Shown one piece after another: positions 11,525 through 22,224 of a stretch of 64,000 bases of DNA. The notes beneath the pieces are model-generated. The model was not told the origin of the DNA. It did no database searches and worked only from the letters and a program-made list of their open reading frames with translations. The stretch is taken from assembly GCA_910574455.1 (NCBI GenBank), contig CAJSYZ010000010.1, positions 2,570,770 through 2,634,769 on the forward strand, given 5' to 3'. The stretch comes from Trichaptum fuscoviolaceum. Lineage: Eukaryota; Basidiomycota; Agaricomycetes; Hymenochaetales; Trichaptaceae. The position numbers and the translations under genes were made by a program. How positions within the stretch are numbered: position 1 is the stretch's first letter; the number at the start of each line of letters is the position of its first letter.

Positions 11525-12242
11525 CTGAAAGTAATGGATACTGCCGAGCTAGAACTACACGGTATACACGGTTCTCGCTTCCATCATGAGCTATTGATGA
11601 GGAATCATGATCTTTGTTGTCATGCAGAGCATCATCGTACGGTATATAACTCTTTTCGTGGAGAGTGAGCATTGACTAATCCGATCTCGAGTAGTGACTG
11701 ACAAGGACATTATATAGTGGTGCTTAGGATTAATCAAACGAGCATGAGAAGCGCAGCATTTTAATCTTGATGTAAGTTGGTAACAATCAGATGTGCACAC
11801 GCGCCTTGAACGCTGCTCGTGGCTTCAACCGAGAAGAAAGTAAGACTGATGTTATGTGAGACTCCGAGTCGAATACAGATGTACTGTATATGTAGTTCGT
11901 CTATACAAACTGTGCTGCGCCAGCGCAAAACGGATGGATACAAAAATTAGATGTGAGGGAGATACTCTGTCCATGCGACTGTCGCAAGCGCGGAGGCAGG
12001 CAGATCACAAAGTGACAACAGGGCGAGAATAAGGAGGGAAAGACGGGAAATGGAATAAACAATGGAAGGGGTTATTTGCAGTAATCGTTTACACGATTTC
12101 CAGAAGGTGACATCGGTTGTCTTAGATTGATCTGGCTTCTGTTCGTCCCAGACAAAGACACGTAGAGGTGTTCCCGATATGATGCAGAGACACGCTCCAA
12201 CGATGGACAGAGATGCCGCCCGCCAAAGAATCCGCTCGCAAG
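11525..12242. other. Intergenic region up to the TIR element (copy A)
   Basis: No gene was recognised. The stretch is nearly identical to 30808-31527; one dinucleotide difference lies near 11966 (ctctgtcc against ctctctgtcc in copy B). Confidence 0.45.
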
Positions 12243-12264
12243 ATAGGATTTCAGCACCTCAATG

Positions 12265-12728
12265 TTCCTATCTGACCCGCGTTTTATCATAATCTGACAC
12301 ATCGACTTATATAAATCCAACCCCTTATAATACATAAATCTGACAATTATAACGGCTATTGCCAACATTTTAAAAGTAATATCGGACAACTTGTGAAATA
12401 ATATCTGACAATTTGAGAATCAATATATGACAATTTGAGATATCTAAATCCAACCCCGGCATTTACAAGAATCCAACCCTTCAATGTATGCATTTCTGAC
12501 CCTTAATAGTATCCAATTCCAACCCTTCAAAGTATTTAAATTCAACCTCTCAAAGTATGCAAATCCGACCTCTCAAAACGATGTAAATCCAACAAAAGGT
12601 GTATGTAAATCCAACCCCCCGGAGAATTGATTTCTGACCCCTCGTAGAACCATTATCTGACCTCGGTAAAGTGTATATATGTGACCCTCCAAGTCGTGAG
12701 AATCTATTTCTGACCCCTTCCGTATACC
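12265..12728 (+). repeat. Left subterminal array of short degenerate repeats (copy A)
   Basis: About 20 units spaced roughly 20-28 bp carry the cores TCTGACCC or AATCCAACCCC after a short AT-rich spacer. The spacers are not conserved. Arrays like this next to a TIR are usually transposase-binding sites. Confidence 0.7.
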
Positions 12729-12733
12729 CTAAC

Positions 12734-13508
12734 TGTCACGACGTGACATATCCCTCTTCCCCTTTGGGGCGCATCCCGGGGATTTCCCCGAATCCCGCCG
12801 GGATATCTGCCCTCGGGAAATATCCCGGGGCATTCCCTTCGGGATCTCTCCCTTTCGGGATTTATCCCGGGTTCTTACCTTATGGACTTTCCCGAAGTCT
12901 CTCATCCTCTTGTCTTTCCTCATGTTCCCCACCTGTTTTCCTCATTCATCCTTCATTACTCCGATTTTCCAATGTTCTACACATGTCCTGTCACTCCTTT
13001 GTTATTCCTTTCCATTTCCTGCCTTAGCTCTACATGTGCAAGGCCTCATTGTCTACCACATTGCCCGCATCCCCGATTTTCCCACGCTTCCGGAATCCCG
13101 GTATCTCTGTCCTTTCTCTATATAAACCCATAGCATTTGTACATAGATACCTTGACTCGAATATCATAAGTCTTTGGGCCTAGCTAGTGGCCAGGCTTTC
13201 GAGATCCACCATGCCTTTGTCTTGTCTCCAAATCTAGCTTGCTTGTTGTCTAGTGCTCTAGACTATCTTTTGTGTTTGACCCGGATGTCTCGAGCCTTGC
13301 GCGGGAGCACCCCGAAGTCCCCTCGTCGTCGGTCACCCTTGTCGGATGCCGGAAGCCCCGGATCCTGGTTATACTCGTCTCTCGTCTCTGTTCTCTTTGC
13401 TTCGCTCTTAGATTCGATCTCGCAGGACATCATGTCTCGATAGGCATGATCTCATTTGTTTACGATAGACAAGACACCACAAGGCATGCATCGGGTCCGA
13501 GCCTGACA
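12734..13508 (+). repeat. 5' LTR of the non-autonomous element
   Basis: It begins TGTCACGACG and ends CCTGACA. A TATATAAA at 13119-13126 is the likely promoter. Between about 12770 and 12880 it repeats the motif TCCCGGG/CGGGATAT several times in palindromic form. Confidence 0.88.
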
Positions 13509-15826
13509 GTATAATCTCAATATTTCCCGCCCCGGAACACTCGCAAGACGACGACCCCACATTCTTCAACGACTCTCACCTCAAAATCCATGTTCTCCGT
13601 ATCAACAATCTGCGTGGTTCGCTCAAAACACTCCCAATGGATGCCGGACACTGCTGGGAATGGTTCCCGAGGATTGAAAGAACTACTTGATATCCAGATC
13701 AAAAATCGACAGTGGTGCTTTCTCGTTAAGGAGGTACAGGCAACATACCTCAGACGCATTGGAAACAGCAGCCTCCGGGCTGTATGTAACCTCTGGCAAT
13801 GGCAGGACTGCTCTTCGCGAGTCGTCCTTGTCTGTCGCAGAATCATCTGTCAACGCAGAGTCGAACGCTCCTCCGCGCCTTGCGCAGTCTTTTTGTCACT
13901 GGCCGCACTGCCAAAGCCGCCCACCCCTAACAAACCTCTTGAGTGTGCAGCATGCACTCCATCAACATCCGCACCTTCGCCAACATTCGAAGGCCCCGGA
14001 TAAGAGGGGGGATAGTGAACCCTACCCCTCCAACAACGACTTCGCTGCTTCTCTCAAGCCTGAGACAGCAGCACTAAAGCCCTCAAACGCGTCGCGGCCC
14101 CTCCCCGAGTCCACCATTGTCTCCTGGTTGAAGTTCGCCATCTCGAGCGATGCCTGCGACGCTGTCACAGTTCCAGTTGAGTTCCCGCGGACGATTGGAG
14201 CAAACAATGGGCGGCCGCGAATGGCGTCGCCCTCATCCACACTTCTGCGCATCACACTCGACTGCAACCATCCTGATCAGATTCCCCACCATTCTTTCGC
14301 ATGCGCGCTGTTGCTTGTTCCAACCTTTACGAGCTCGACGTCTCGCTCTATCGCCGCGGTGTGCCAGGGCAACAGACGAAGGGCGCCGTTGACGCAGCAC
14401 ACATGTGCAAGGCGGTCCCATCATTCGAGACCAATATCTTCGCCATCCACCACTCTCTGTGTCAATATGGCTCGTCTTTGGGATCGCTTTCTATCCCAAC
14501 TTGCGCAACCACCGCGGGAGTGACGCCTATACACACCTGCGACCGCTTACGGGAATTCAAGGTCGAAAATCTCATCAACATGTGTTGAGCCCAGCATGGC
14601 ACTGCTGGATGAAGTTGCACCCAGTGTCATACAGGACCCCACACTTCCTGACGCTTTTCCGACACGCCCACTGATCAGATTTCGCTATAAATTGGAGGAT
14701 ATGTTGTTGGGACTGGGTTGATGGGTTGGGCGAAGTTTCAGGGCTATCGGTGCAGTGCTTGTTGCTCTACATCACTTTTGGTGCTCACCATCTTGGCATT
14801 GAGTCTCCCCCTCATTCCTCAACATCTGTCGATTCGTTCGCATTCTCCTTGCGCACACACATTTTCCTACACTAGGAAATACACCTCACGAAGTTTCGAA
14901 CGTATCGGCAAGGATCTGAGGCTTTGGCACCCTTATCAGTGTCAGACCTGCTCCCTTCCCCCATTTTCGCCTCTCTTCGACATTTGCCAGACAACCACCA
15001 GGCCGATTTCTGCGCGCAGACGATCAATCTCTTCTGCTCGATGCACCCTTTGCATACGTGCAACAATCGCGCCGATCTGTTGAGTTTTGAGCTCACAGCG
15101 GCCTTGTTGGTTCGACATCACACCCACCACACTTTCCCCTTTTGGACGAAAACATCACCCATAACTCGGGATTGATTCGCGCCTTCGCAAAATCAAAACC
15201 ACCCCCATCTGCGTCTTCTCAAGGGCTTTCCTACCGCCCAACTTCCGCTCAAATCGACGCAGAACTCATCAATCGCCGGCAACATCTTCGGGACAACAAC
15301 CATGTCATTGTCGTGCCCCAACCGTCGAAAATCATTGCCCATAACTCGGGCTTGATTCGGGCCTTCGCAAATCTAAAGACACCTTCGTCTTCGTCTTCTC
15401 GGGGGCTTCCCTATCGCCCAATGTTCACTTGCATCGGCGCAAAACTCGTCAATCGCTGGTGACAACTTCCAGACAACCGGGTTAGCAGCAACATTTGATA
15501 GCTCGCCGCCTGTACACCCCATTCGGGCTGCACTTTCAACTGTTGTTGCTCACTCTGGTTCTTCCTTCGACTTGCCCATATCTCTTATCCACGGAGGATA
15601 TTTGCTTGCGCATAGCAGAATTGCGCAATCTAAGAAAACACACCCTTTCCATGGTATCTATGGCCTTTCCTCTTGGACAACAACCAGCTCCGTCATATGT
15701 TGGGGAACATCCGACATATCTTCCCTCATCACAACATTGGTCCACAACGCTATACTCCCGTTGTCTTTGCACATGCGCAGACGGGACCTTGGCCTCGACG
15801 GGGCTCGGCCGTTAAGGGGGGGCAAC
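13509..15826 (+). other. Internal region of the non-autonomous LTR element
   Basis: It contains open frames of 137 and 278 codons (13590-14003 and 13687-14523). They are rich in Ser, Pro, His and Arg without family motifs and are probably not conserved proteins. From 15151 an imperfect 180-bp tandem repeat follows. Confidence 0.6.
15151..15480 (+). repeat. Imperfect 180-bp tandem repeat inside the LTR element
   Basis: The sequence CCCATAACTCGGGNTTGATTC recurs exactly 180 bp apart (ATAACTCGGG at 15161 and 15341). Both units stay in one open frame (15142-15462) with the shared peptide HNSGLIRAFA. Two units are visible, diverged by perhaps 20 per cent. Confidence 0.75.
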
Positions 15827-16602
15827 TGTCACGACGTGACATATCCCTCTTCCCCTTTGGGGCGCATCCCGGGGATTTCCCCGAATCCCGCCGGGATATC
15901 TTGCCCTCGGGAAATATCCCGGGGCATTCCCTTCGGGATCTCTCCCTTTCGGGATTTATCCCGGGTTCTTACCTTATGGACTTTCCCGAAGTCTCTCATC
16001 CTCTTGTCTTTCCTCATGTTCCCCACCTGTTTTCCTCATTCATCCTTCATTACTCCGATTTTCCAATGTTCTACACATGTCCTGTCACTCCTTTGTTATT
16101 CCTTTCCATTTCCTGCCTTAGCTCTACATGTGCAAGGCCTCATTGTCTACCACATTGCCCGCATCCCCGATTTTCCCACGCTTCCGGAATCCCGGTATCT
16201 CTGTCCTTTCTCTATATAAACCCATAGCATTTGTACATAGATACCTTGACTCGAATATCATAAGTCTTTGGGCCTAGCTAGTGGCCAGGCTTTCGAGATC
16301 CACCATGCCTTTGTCTTGTCTCCAAATCTAGCTTGCTTGTTGTCTAGTGCTCTAGACTATCTTTTGTGTTTGACCCGGATGTCTCGAGCCTTGCGCGGGA
16401 GCACCCCGAAGTCCCCTCGTCGTCGGTCACCCTTGTCGGATGCCGGAAGCCCCGGATCCTGGTTATACTCGTCTCTCGTCTCTGTTCTCTTTGCTTCGCT
16501 CTTAGATTCGATCTCGCAGGACATCATGTCTCGATAGGCATGATCTCATTTGTTTACGATAGACAAGACACCACAAGGCATGCATCGGGTCCGAGCCTGA
16601 CA
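15827..16602 (+). repeat. 3' LTR of the non-autonomous element
   Basis: Same sequence as the 5' LTR with one additional T in atatcttgccc. It is followed directly by the CTAAC target duplication. Confidence 0.88.
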
Positions 16603-16639
16603 CTAACCTCAAACCTCGATACTCACAACAGCAGCAGGG

Positions 16640-17074
16640 ATGATCACGATTTCCTCCGCTCGATTTCAAAGAGGTTCACACTTCAATAGTCTTGCTTACC
16701 TCAAACACGGTGTGCGCTTGAGCAGCGCCAACTGGGCTGCCATCAAACAGGCCAACGCCGACAGGACATTCTTTCGTTCAGCAAGTAAGGTCGATGAGGT
16801 ATACCTCGAATACATCAGTCTCGAGATGCAGATAGTTGTTGGCTGCGCTATGTCAACTGGAGAGCCGGAACTCTTCTTTAGCCCACCTGACTACGTCCCA
16901 ACCGAATATGAATCCCAGACCGACGGGATAGTCAGTATCTTTGCGGAAACCGACACCATTGGAGATCTTTATTTGTCCAATGAGAAGCCACCCGAAGGAC
17001 AACCCCATATGTCAGTGATATTACCAGCTACTGAGCCAAGTGCTAGTACTTGCCAAGGCTTGGGATGCCAGTGA
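16640..17074 (+). other. Unrecognised ORF inside the TIR element (copy A)
   Basis: A 144-codon open frame starts MITISSARFQRGSHFNSLAY and includes LEYISLEMQIVVGCAMSTG. It is almost identical to 32051-32485. I recognise no domain. It lies between the left array and the eIF3i fragment and could be another captured exon or the remnant of an element-specific gene. Confidence 0.4.
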
Positions 17075-17136
17075 TCGGGTAACTTGGCATGGCATATGCC
17101 ATTAACGCTGAAAGCGACTTTTGATTCACAGCCTCG

Positions 17137-18407
17137 AAGGATCTCACAATAAATGTTTGGTTTTCGGACAACAACGAGCGACTGGGGACATATGATGGTC
17201 ACAACGAAACTGTATGGATGGTTGATGTTGACTGTGCGTAACTCGCTTTGTACTTACGACGACGAAGCTGATTACGGTTTCCTTTCAACTCGCCCTCGCA
17301 ACTCATACCTCATCTAAACCATTTGATGGAATAATGGCTTCGCGAATCAACAAAATGATGTTCAGCGAAATCTGAGTTCCTCGTGTCAGGCTCGGCAGAC
17401 AACTCGATGAAGCTCTGGCAGGTGTCGGCAAGAAAATGTCTCTTTACCTGGGGGTTCCCGACGGCCGTGAAGTGTGTAGCGTTCAGCGAAGACGACGACT
17501 AGATCGTGTGTATCGCTGAGCAGCGTATGGGTCATAAGGGTGCGATTCGGATATTTAATATTAATCGCGAGGATGGGGCCAAACGTGCGTCATGCAAGCA
17601 TACTCTCAAAACCTCAGTCTGACTCTAACTTGCTTCATTGGTACCACCTTTGATACTAGAATCACCGGAGCCCATATCGATGTTCCTCCCTATCGGCTCA
17701 AAGCCCACGGTTTGCACTTTCGCACACACTCCAAGTCTCTTCCTTACCGGTCACGAGTCTGGTAAAGTCGCCCTATTCAACGCGAAGACAGGCGAGGAAT
17801 AAGAAAGTATCGAATGTGCGGAACGCGCACATTCAGATGTGGTGACAGACCTCCAAATCTCGCCTGACCGCACGTACTTCAGTACTAGTAGTAAGGACAA
17901 GCTAGCCCGGGTACAACACGCACCTTTGGTCTATGAATCAAGCATGACTTCACAAAACGTTCTAGCTGCATGAGACGAGGACTCTCTGTGTACTCAAAGC
18001 ATACGCAACGGAAACGCCACTAAATAACACGGCGATAGCACCAGCACATCCCTACGTAAGACGTCTACCTAGTACCTACATAGCCCTTTCCTCCTCACTC
18101 ACACACTGTAAAAGGTCCTTCTCGGTGGTGGTCAAGAAGCAATGAGCATCACAACCACATCCTTGTGACAGGGTAAATTCGAAACACCCTTTTGGCATTT
18201 AGGTCCTATCAATACATACGTCTTTCCTTGCCATCCCCATCCGCATTCCCTTCCCTCTTACTTGCTTTTTATAAATCTAGGAATGCAGTACATCCCTCCG
18301 GCAAATCCTACGCTTCTGGCAGAGAGGATGCTTTCGTGCGTGTGCACCACTTCGACAATACTTATCTGAAAGCAAGGCCTTACGGAGACACCGAACCAGA
18401 AGATTGA
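17137..18407 (+). pseudogene. TIF34: eIF3 subunit i (TIF34) gene fragment, copy A
   Basis: eIF3i is a WD40-propeller subunit of translation initiation factor 3. Recognisable blocks in order are [20 protein letters not shown] (from 17137), SGSADNSMKLWQVS and AVKCVAFSEDDD (about 17400-17500), MGHKGAIRIFNINREDG (about 17525-17575), FLTGHESGKVALFNAKTGEE (about 17740-17800), VVTDLQISPDRTYFSTSSKD (about 17840-17900) and the C-terminal end [19 protein letters not shown] to TEPED at 18407. The N-terminal WD repeat is missing. A TAG at 17500-17502 and other stops break the frame, and intron-like gaps remain between blocks, so this is a DNA-level copy. It sits inside the TIR element and is probably captured cargo. 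Confidence 0.8.
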
Positions 18408-18632
18408 CCATTTGCATTTATACATTAGTATCTGTACTTGGGCTAGACTCCCCTCACCAAACATCAAGAAAGCCCATTACTCAGCGCCTTTCCAGCGCTA
18501 CAGTCACTAAGGTTCTCCAATCACAACGGATTAGCTATGGTATTGGACCCATAGTACAGACCAGATTGTTCGAGTATTGTTCCACTTCTTCTACCATATC
18601 TCCGATTCCTAGTCATATACTCCTCTCGTTGC

Positions 18633-19289
18633 ATGCTCTCACACCTTGCAACACCTAACTTATCAACATTGCATCTTATTCACATCAATTCGTTGACAGA
18701 GTATGACCACCCAAGGATGTACAAGCCGGGCGATAGCGATGACGAAGCAAATGACTTTTCGCGGCCACCATGGACAGATCATGCGACAGGAATGGGGCTA
18801 AGGAGCCTCTTCAGGAAGGGAGTTCCGCCGTCGGGGGAGTTGGTCATGGACTATGCAGACTTGAGGACGAAGGTCTTCAAATGGTTGTTCGAAAGGATTC
18901 CGAGCCTGGAGACGATCCACATTGTTGCCTCCGACTTGTCAGATAACGTTGTACGAGTGCTCAGTGTGTCTGAAGCTGCACAACCATCACACACCGGATA
19001 TCTCGACTCTGACATCTGCACCGTTGAGCAGCGACAGCTAGGACGAGAGAAAGTCCAGGAAAGATACTCATGCCACGGCTGTCGCGTCGAAGCTTGCAAA
19101 ATGCCAAAGAGTGATGGGAGACACGGTGGTGCTGATGGTGCGCTCTCGAGTACGAGTAGCTGTAGAAGGACGTGTTACAATGCTGAAGAGTGGCTGGTTA
19201 TCACTGCTTCAGCGTACTATAAACATTGTACTCCGCACATTCCTTCAATATATTTTTTTACCTATTTCTCTCTCTCTTATGCTAAGTAA
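18633..19289 (+). pseudogene. F-box/LRR protein C-terminal fragment inside the TIR element (copy A)
   Basis: The frame starts LSHLATPNLSTLHLIHINSL and contains MDYADLRTKVFKWLFERIPS and TIHIVASDLSD, features of the C-terminal LRR part of agaricomycete F-box proteins. No F-box is present. The last about 90 codons look non-conserved. It belongs to a different F-box subfamily from the genes at 3115 and 23821 and is probably captured cargo of the TIR element. Confidence 0.55.
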
Positions 19290-19399
19290 AAGAATCAAAT
19301 GACATTGTATGACAGTATTACTCACCTCTGTAGTAGGTTCAGCGTCAAAATTAATGCATGTTTGTGTTGGGGACCGCTGTCTCTGACGACACTACTAGT

Positions 19400-19870
19400 A
19401 GGATGACGTGAGAAAGATGTTGGAATTAAGTTCTATTTGGGCTGGATTTACATACTGATGTATGTCCCGAATTAGATTCTAGACGGGGTTGGAAATACAT
19501 ATTAAAGAGGGTCAAATTTACATTCTAGATGGGTCACATTTATATACTACGGGAGGTCGGATATGGATACTACAGATGTGTTGGATATATATACTTTATG
19601 GCAGATAGGTTGGAAATTACCTCTAATATGGGTTGGAATTGTGTTCTTTGAGGGGTCAGATAACGATAAACCTGCGGTGTTGGAAATACATTCTTTACAG
19701 GGGTTGGATTTAGATACTTTATTCTGTCAGAATTAGATACTCCAATTGTTGGATATTGATACTCCGATTGTCAGATATTTTATCTAATGGAGGTTGGATT
19801 TTACTTCTAATATGGGTCAGTTATACATTTCAAGTGTCCAGGTGTCAGATAATGGGGGTCAGATGTCAAA
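19400..19870 (-). repeat. Right subterminal array of short degenerate repeats (copy A)
   Basis: Cores GGGGTTGGATT, GGGTCAGATA and related forms recur about every 20-28 bp, the reverse complement of the left array. The array ends at the right TIR (19868-19898). Confidence 0.7.
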
Positions 19871-19933
19871 TAGGTACATTGAGGTGCTGAAATCCTATTT
19901 TGCCTGTGACTTTTCTCCTATCAACACCCGCCA

Positions 19934-22186
19934 ATGCCGCTCCTTACAGTTCTGATCTCGGAAACTCGATACAAGTATGTACCCAATCACTCTTATTCAA
20001 GGATGGTGCTTAAGCTTAAGTATATTACTGCAGAACAACTGCTTCGGGAAGGACAAGAGTGCCAGGAAACAGTTTTTCGCGCGCCAAAACGACGCATTGA
20101 CGACCTTGAGGAACATGAATACCGAGGCCGGAACGGTGAGGAGTTCGAGGAGAGGGTTCGGCGGACGAGGGGAAACTTGTATGTTTTCATGGCTGGGTTC
20201 ATCTTTCAGGTGCTGACTTGAAACGGAAAGAATTGGGAGGTACGTACACCATCAAAATGACAGGAATTGTGACTGATGGGGCGCAACGTCCAGCATGCAC
20301 GCAATTTGTTTGACCGAGTAGTGACTTTGTTGCCGCGCATCGACCAACTCTGGTATAAATACGTGTATTTGGAGGAACTGCTCAGAAACGTCGCTGGCGC
20401 GCGTCAAGTGGTTGAGCGATGGATGCAGTGGGAGCCAGAGGACAAGGCATGGCAGGCGTACATCAAGCTCGAAGAGCGATACCAAGAACTTGATCGCGCG
20501 AGTGCGATATCCGAGCGGTGGGTTGCTGTTCGACCTGAACCCCGCGTCTGAGTCAAGTCGGCGAAGTTTGAGGAGGAGCGAATCAGGCCTGACAAGGCTC
20601 GTGAGGTGTTCCAGATGGCACTAGAGTTCTTAGGTGATGATGCGGAACAAATCGAGAAGCCGCGGTGTTTAGCGCTTTCGTGAAGATGGAAACTCGATTG
20701 AAGGAGTACGACCGAACTAAGGTAATCTACAAGGTATGCACTCCCCAAGCTTATGTGCTTCTAAGTTTTAAACCCCTTTAGTTCGCGCTGGACAGATTAC
20801 CTCGCTCCAAGCCCCAGGCACTCTATGCTACCGTTTGAAAAAGTGGCATGGAACTTGGAACACCCTCAAAACCACTGTTCTGGGGAAGAGGAGGGTCCAA
20901 TATGAGGAAGAACTTGCGCACGACGGTCGAAATTACGACGTATGGTCTGACAATGCTCGCTTGGAAGAAGACTCACTGAGGTCACTTCTGAGGACGAGAT
21001 TGAAAGCGCGATAAACCGGGTTCGTGAAGTCCACGAGCGAGCTGTTGCGCAAATACCCCCCGGTGACTTGAAGCGTCACTGGAGACAATACATCTTTCTG
21101 TGGCTGGACTACACATTGTTTGAAGAAGTGGATACAAAAGTCTGGTGTTTCTTTCATGTCTCTTTTTCAAGTGCTAACAACCGCCCACGCAGGATTATGA
21201 TCGGACACGGCAAGTATACCGAACAGCGTTACAAGTGGTCCCCCACTAGCAATTCACGTTTGCGAAGCTGTGGCTCATGTTTGCGAACTTCGAGGTTCGG
21301 CGACTTGATCTACCTGCAGCACGCAAATTGCTCGGTGCTGCAATCGGCATGTGTCCTAAGGAAAAGCTCTTCAAAGGCTATATCTAACTTGAGCTCGACG
21401 TAACTACCAATTGCTCTTATCATTTGCATGGTTTACTGACATTGTCTTTCAGCTTCGAGAATTTGACCGCGTGCGGCGCTCTACGAAAAGTACATCGAAT
21501 ATGATCCAACGAACTCCTCGGCCTGGATCCAATTCGCCCAGTTCGAGGCGGCGCTCGCGGACTTCTCTTGAGCGCGAGACATATTCGAACTTGGCATATC
21601 GCAGCAGCCGCTGTTGTACCCCGAAAACCTCTGGAAGGCGTACATCGATTTCGTGGTTGAGCAGGGCGAGCGACAGCGTACGAGGGTTCTGTATGAGCGC
21701 CTGGTGCACTTGGGTGGCCACGTTAAGGTCTGGCGCGCGTGCGGAAGCGAGCCCGATTTCTGACAATCAGGCGTCGAGGGAAGACGAGGACGAGGACGAG
21801 GATGAGGAGGATGAGGAAAAGATGGTGGAGGGCGATTTGAATCTGGCTCGCCAGGTGTTCGAAAGGGCATTGTCAGCCGCAAGCGGAGGACGGTCGACGA
21901 ACCTACAAGGTACGCACTCGCTCAAGCTTATGTGCTTCTAAGTTTAAAAATCTCCTAGTTCGAGCTGGACAGATTACCTCGCTCCAAGTCCCGGGCACTC
22001 TATGCTGCCTACACCAAGTTTGAAAAGCAGCATGGACCTCAGAACACCCTCGAAACCACTGTTCTGGGGAAGGGGATGATCCAATTTGAGGAAGAACTTG
22101 CGCACAACGGTCAAAACTACGACATATGGTATGCTCGCTTGGGAAGAACCGATGCAATCCAACTGGGACATCCGAAGTACATATGA
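19934..22186 (+). pseudogene. CLF1: Crooked-neck-like splicing factor CLF1 pseudogene (copy A)
   Basis: CLF1/SYF3 is a HAT-repeat scaffold of the Prp19 complex in the spliceosome. The N-terminal block ITAEQLLREGQ and FEERVRRTRGN is followed by [51 protein letters not shown], and later [31 protein letters not shown] and LNLARQVFERAL. Stops and frameshifts abound: TGA at 20549-20551 replaces the tryptophan codon expected in RVWVK, and the frame shifts near 20655, 20835 and 21480. The first HAT repeat is deleted. Short introns are retained (e.g. 20733-20781), so this is not a retrocopy. A block of about 200 bp occurs twice (20735-20950 and 21915-22130). Confidence 0.85.
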
Positions 22187-22224
22187 CAGCACACACAACT
22201 CGATCCCTGGAGCTTAAGCCATTC

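Larger units (their letters stand above)
12734..16602 (+). mobile_element. Young non-autonomous LTR retroelement inserted in the TIR element
   Basis: Two LTRs of 775 and 776 bp (12734-13508 and 15827-16602), both TG...CA, flank 2318 bp of internal sequence. The target duplication CTAAC stands at 12729-12733 and 16603-16607, and copy B shows the empty site at about 32016 with one CTAAC. The LTRs differ by one base of indel (near 12801 against 15901), so insertion was recent. A G-rich polypurine tract (aaggggggg) lies just before the right LTR. No gag, protease, reverse transcriptase or integrase motif is present. It must have moved using proteins from another element. The internal start gives no obvious tRNA-type primer site. 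Confidence 0.9.
12243..19898. mobile_element. TIR DNA element with subterminal arrays and captured host-gene fragments (copy A)
   Basis: The ends are inverted repeats: ATAGGATTTCAGCACCTCAA at 12243 and its complement ending at 19898. About 29 of the first 31 positions match. Inside each end lies an array of roughly 450-500 bp of degenerate short repeats (see separate entries), in inverted orientation. Between the arrays are an unrecognised ORF, fragments of an eIF3i gene and an F-box/LRR fragment, and no transposase. Copy A has been enlarged by an LTR element at 12734-16602; copy B (31528-35308, 3781 bp) lacks it. The layout fits a non-autonomous, Pack-type cut-and-paste element mobilised in trans. 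I could not find a clear target duplication, so superfamily is left open. Confidence 0.65.

Noticed and set aside
12243..12260. A clear target-site duplication for the TIR element
   Set aside because: The flanks (cgctcgcaag left, tttgcctgtg right) do not match at any tested length from 2 to 9 bases.
12265..12728. CRISPR-like array of spaced short repeats
   Set aside because: Repeats are degenerate and very short, spacers are irregular and AT-rich, the genome is eukaryotic, and the array is mirrored at the other end of a TIR element.
12671..13133. Open frames across the LTR (118, 83 and 71 codons) as genes
   Set aside because: They lie wholly in the LTR, repeat identically in the 3' LTR and have low-complexity composition.
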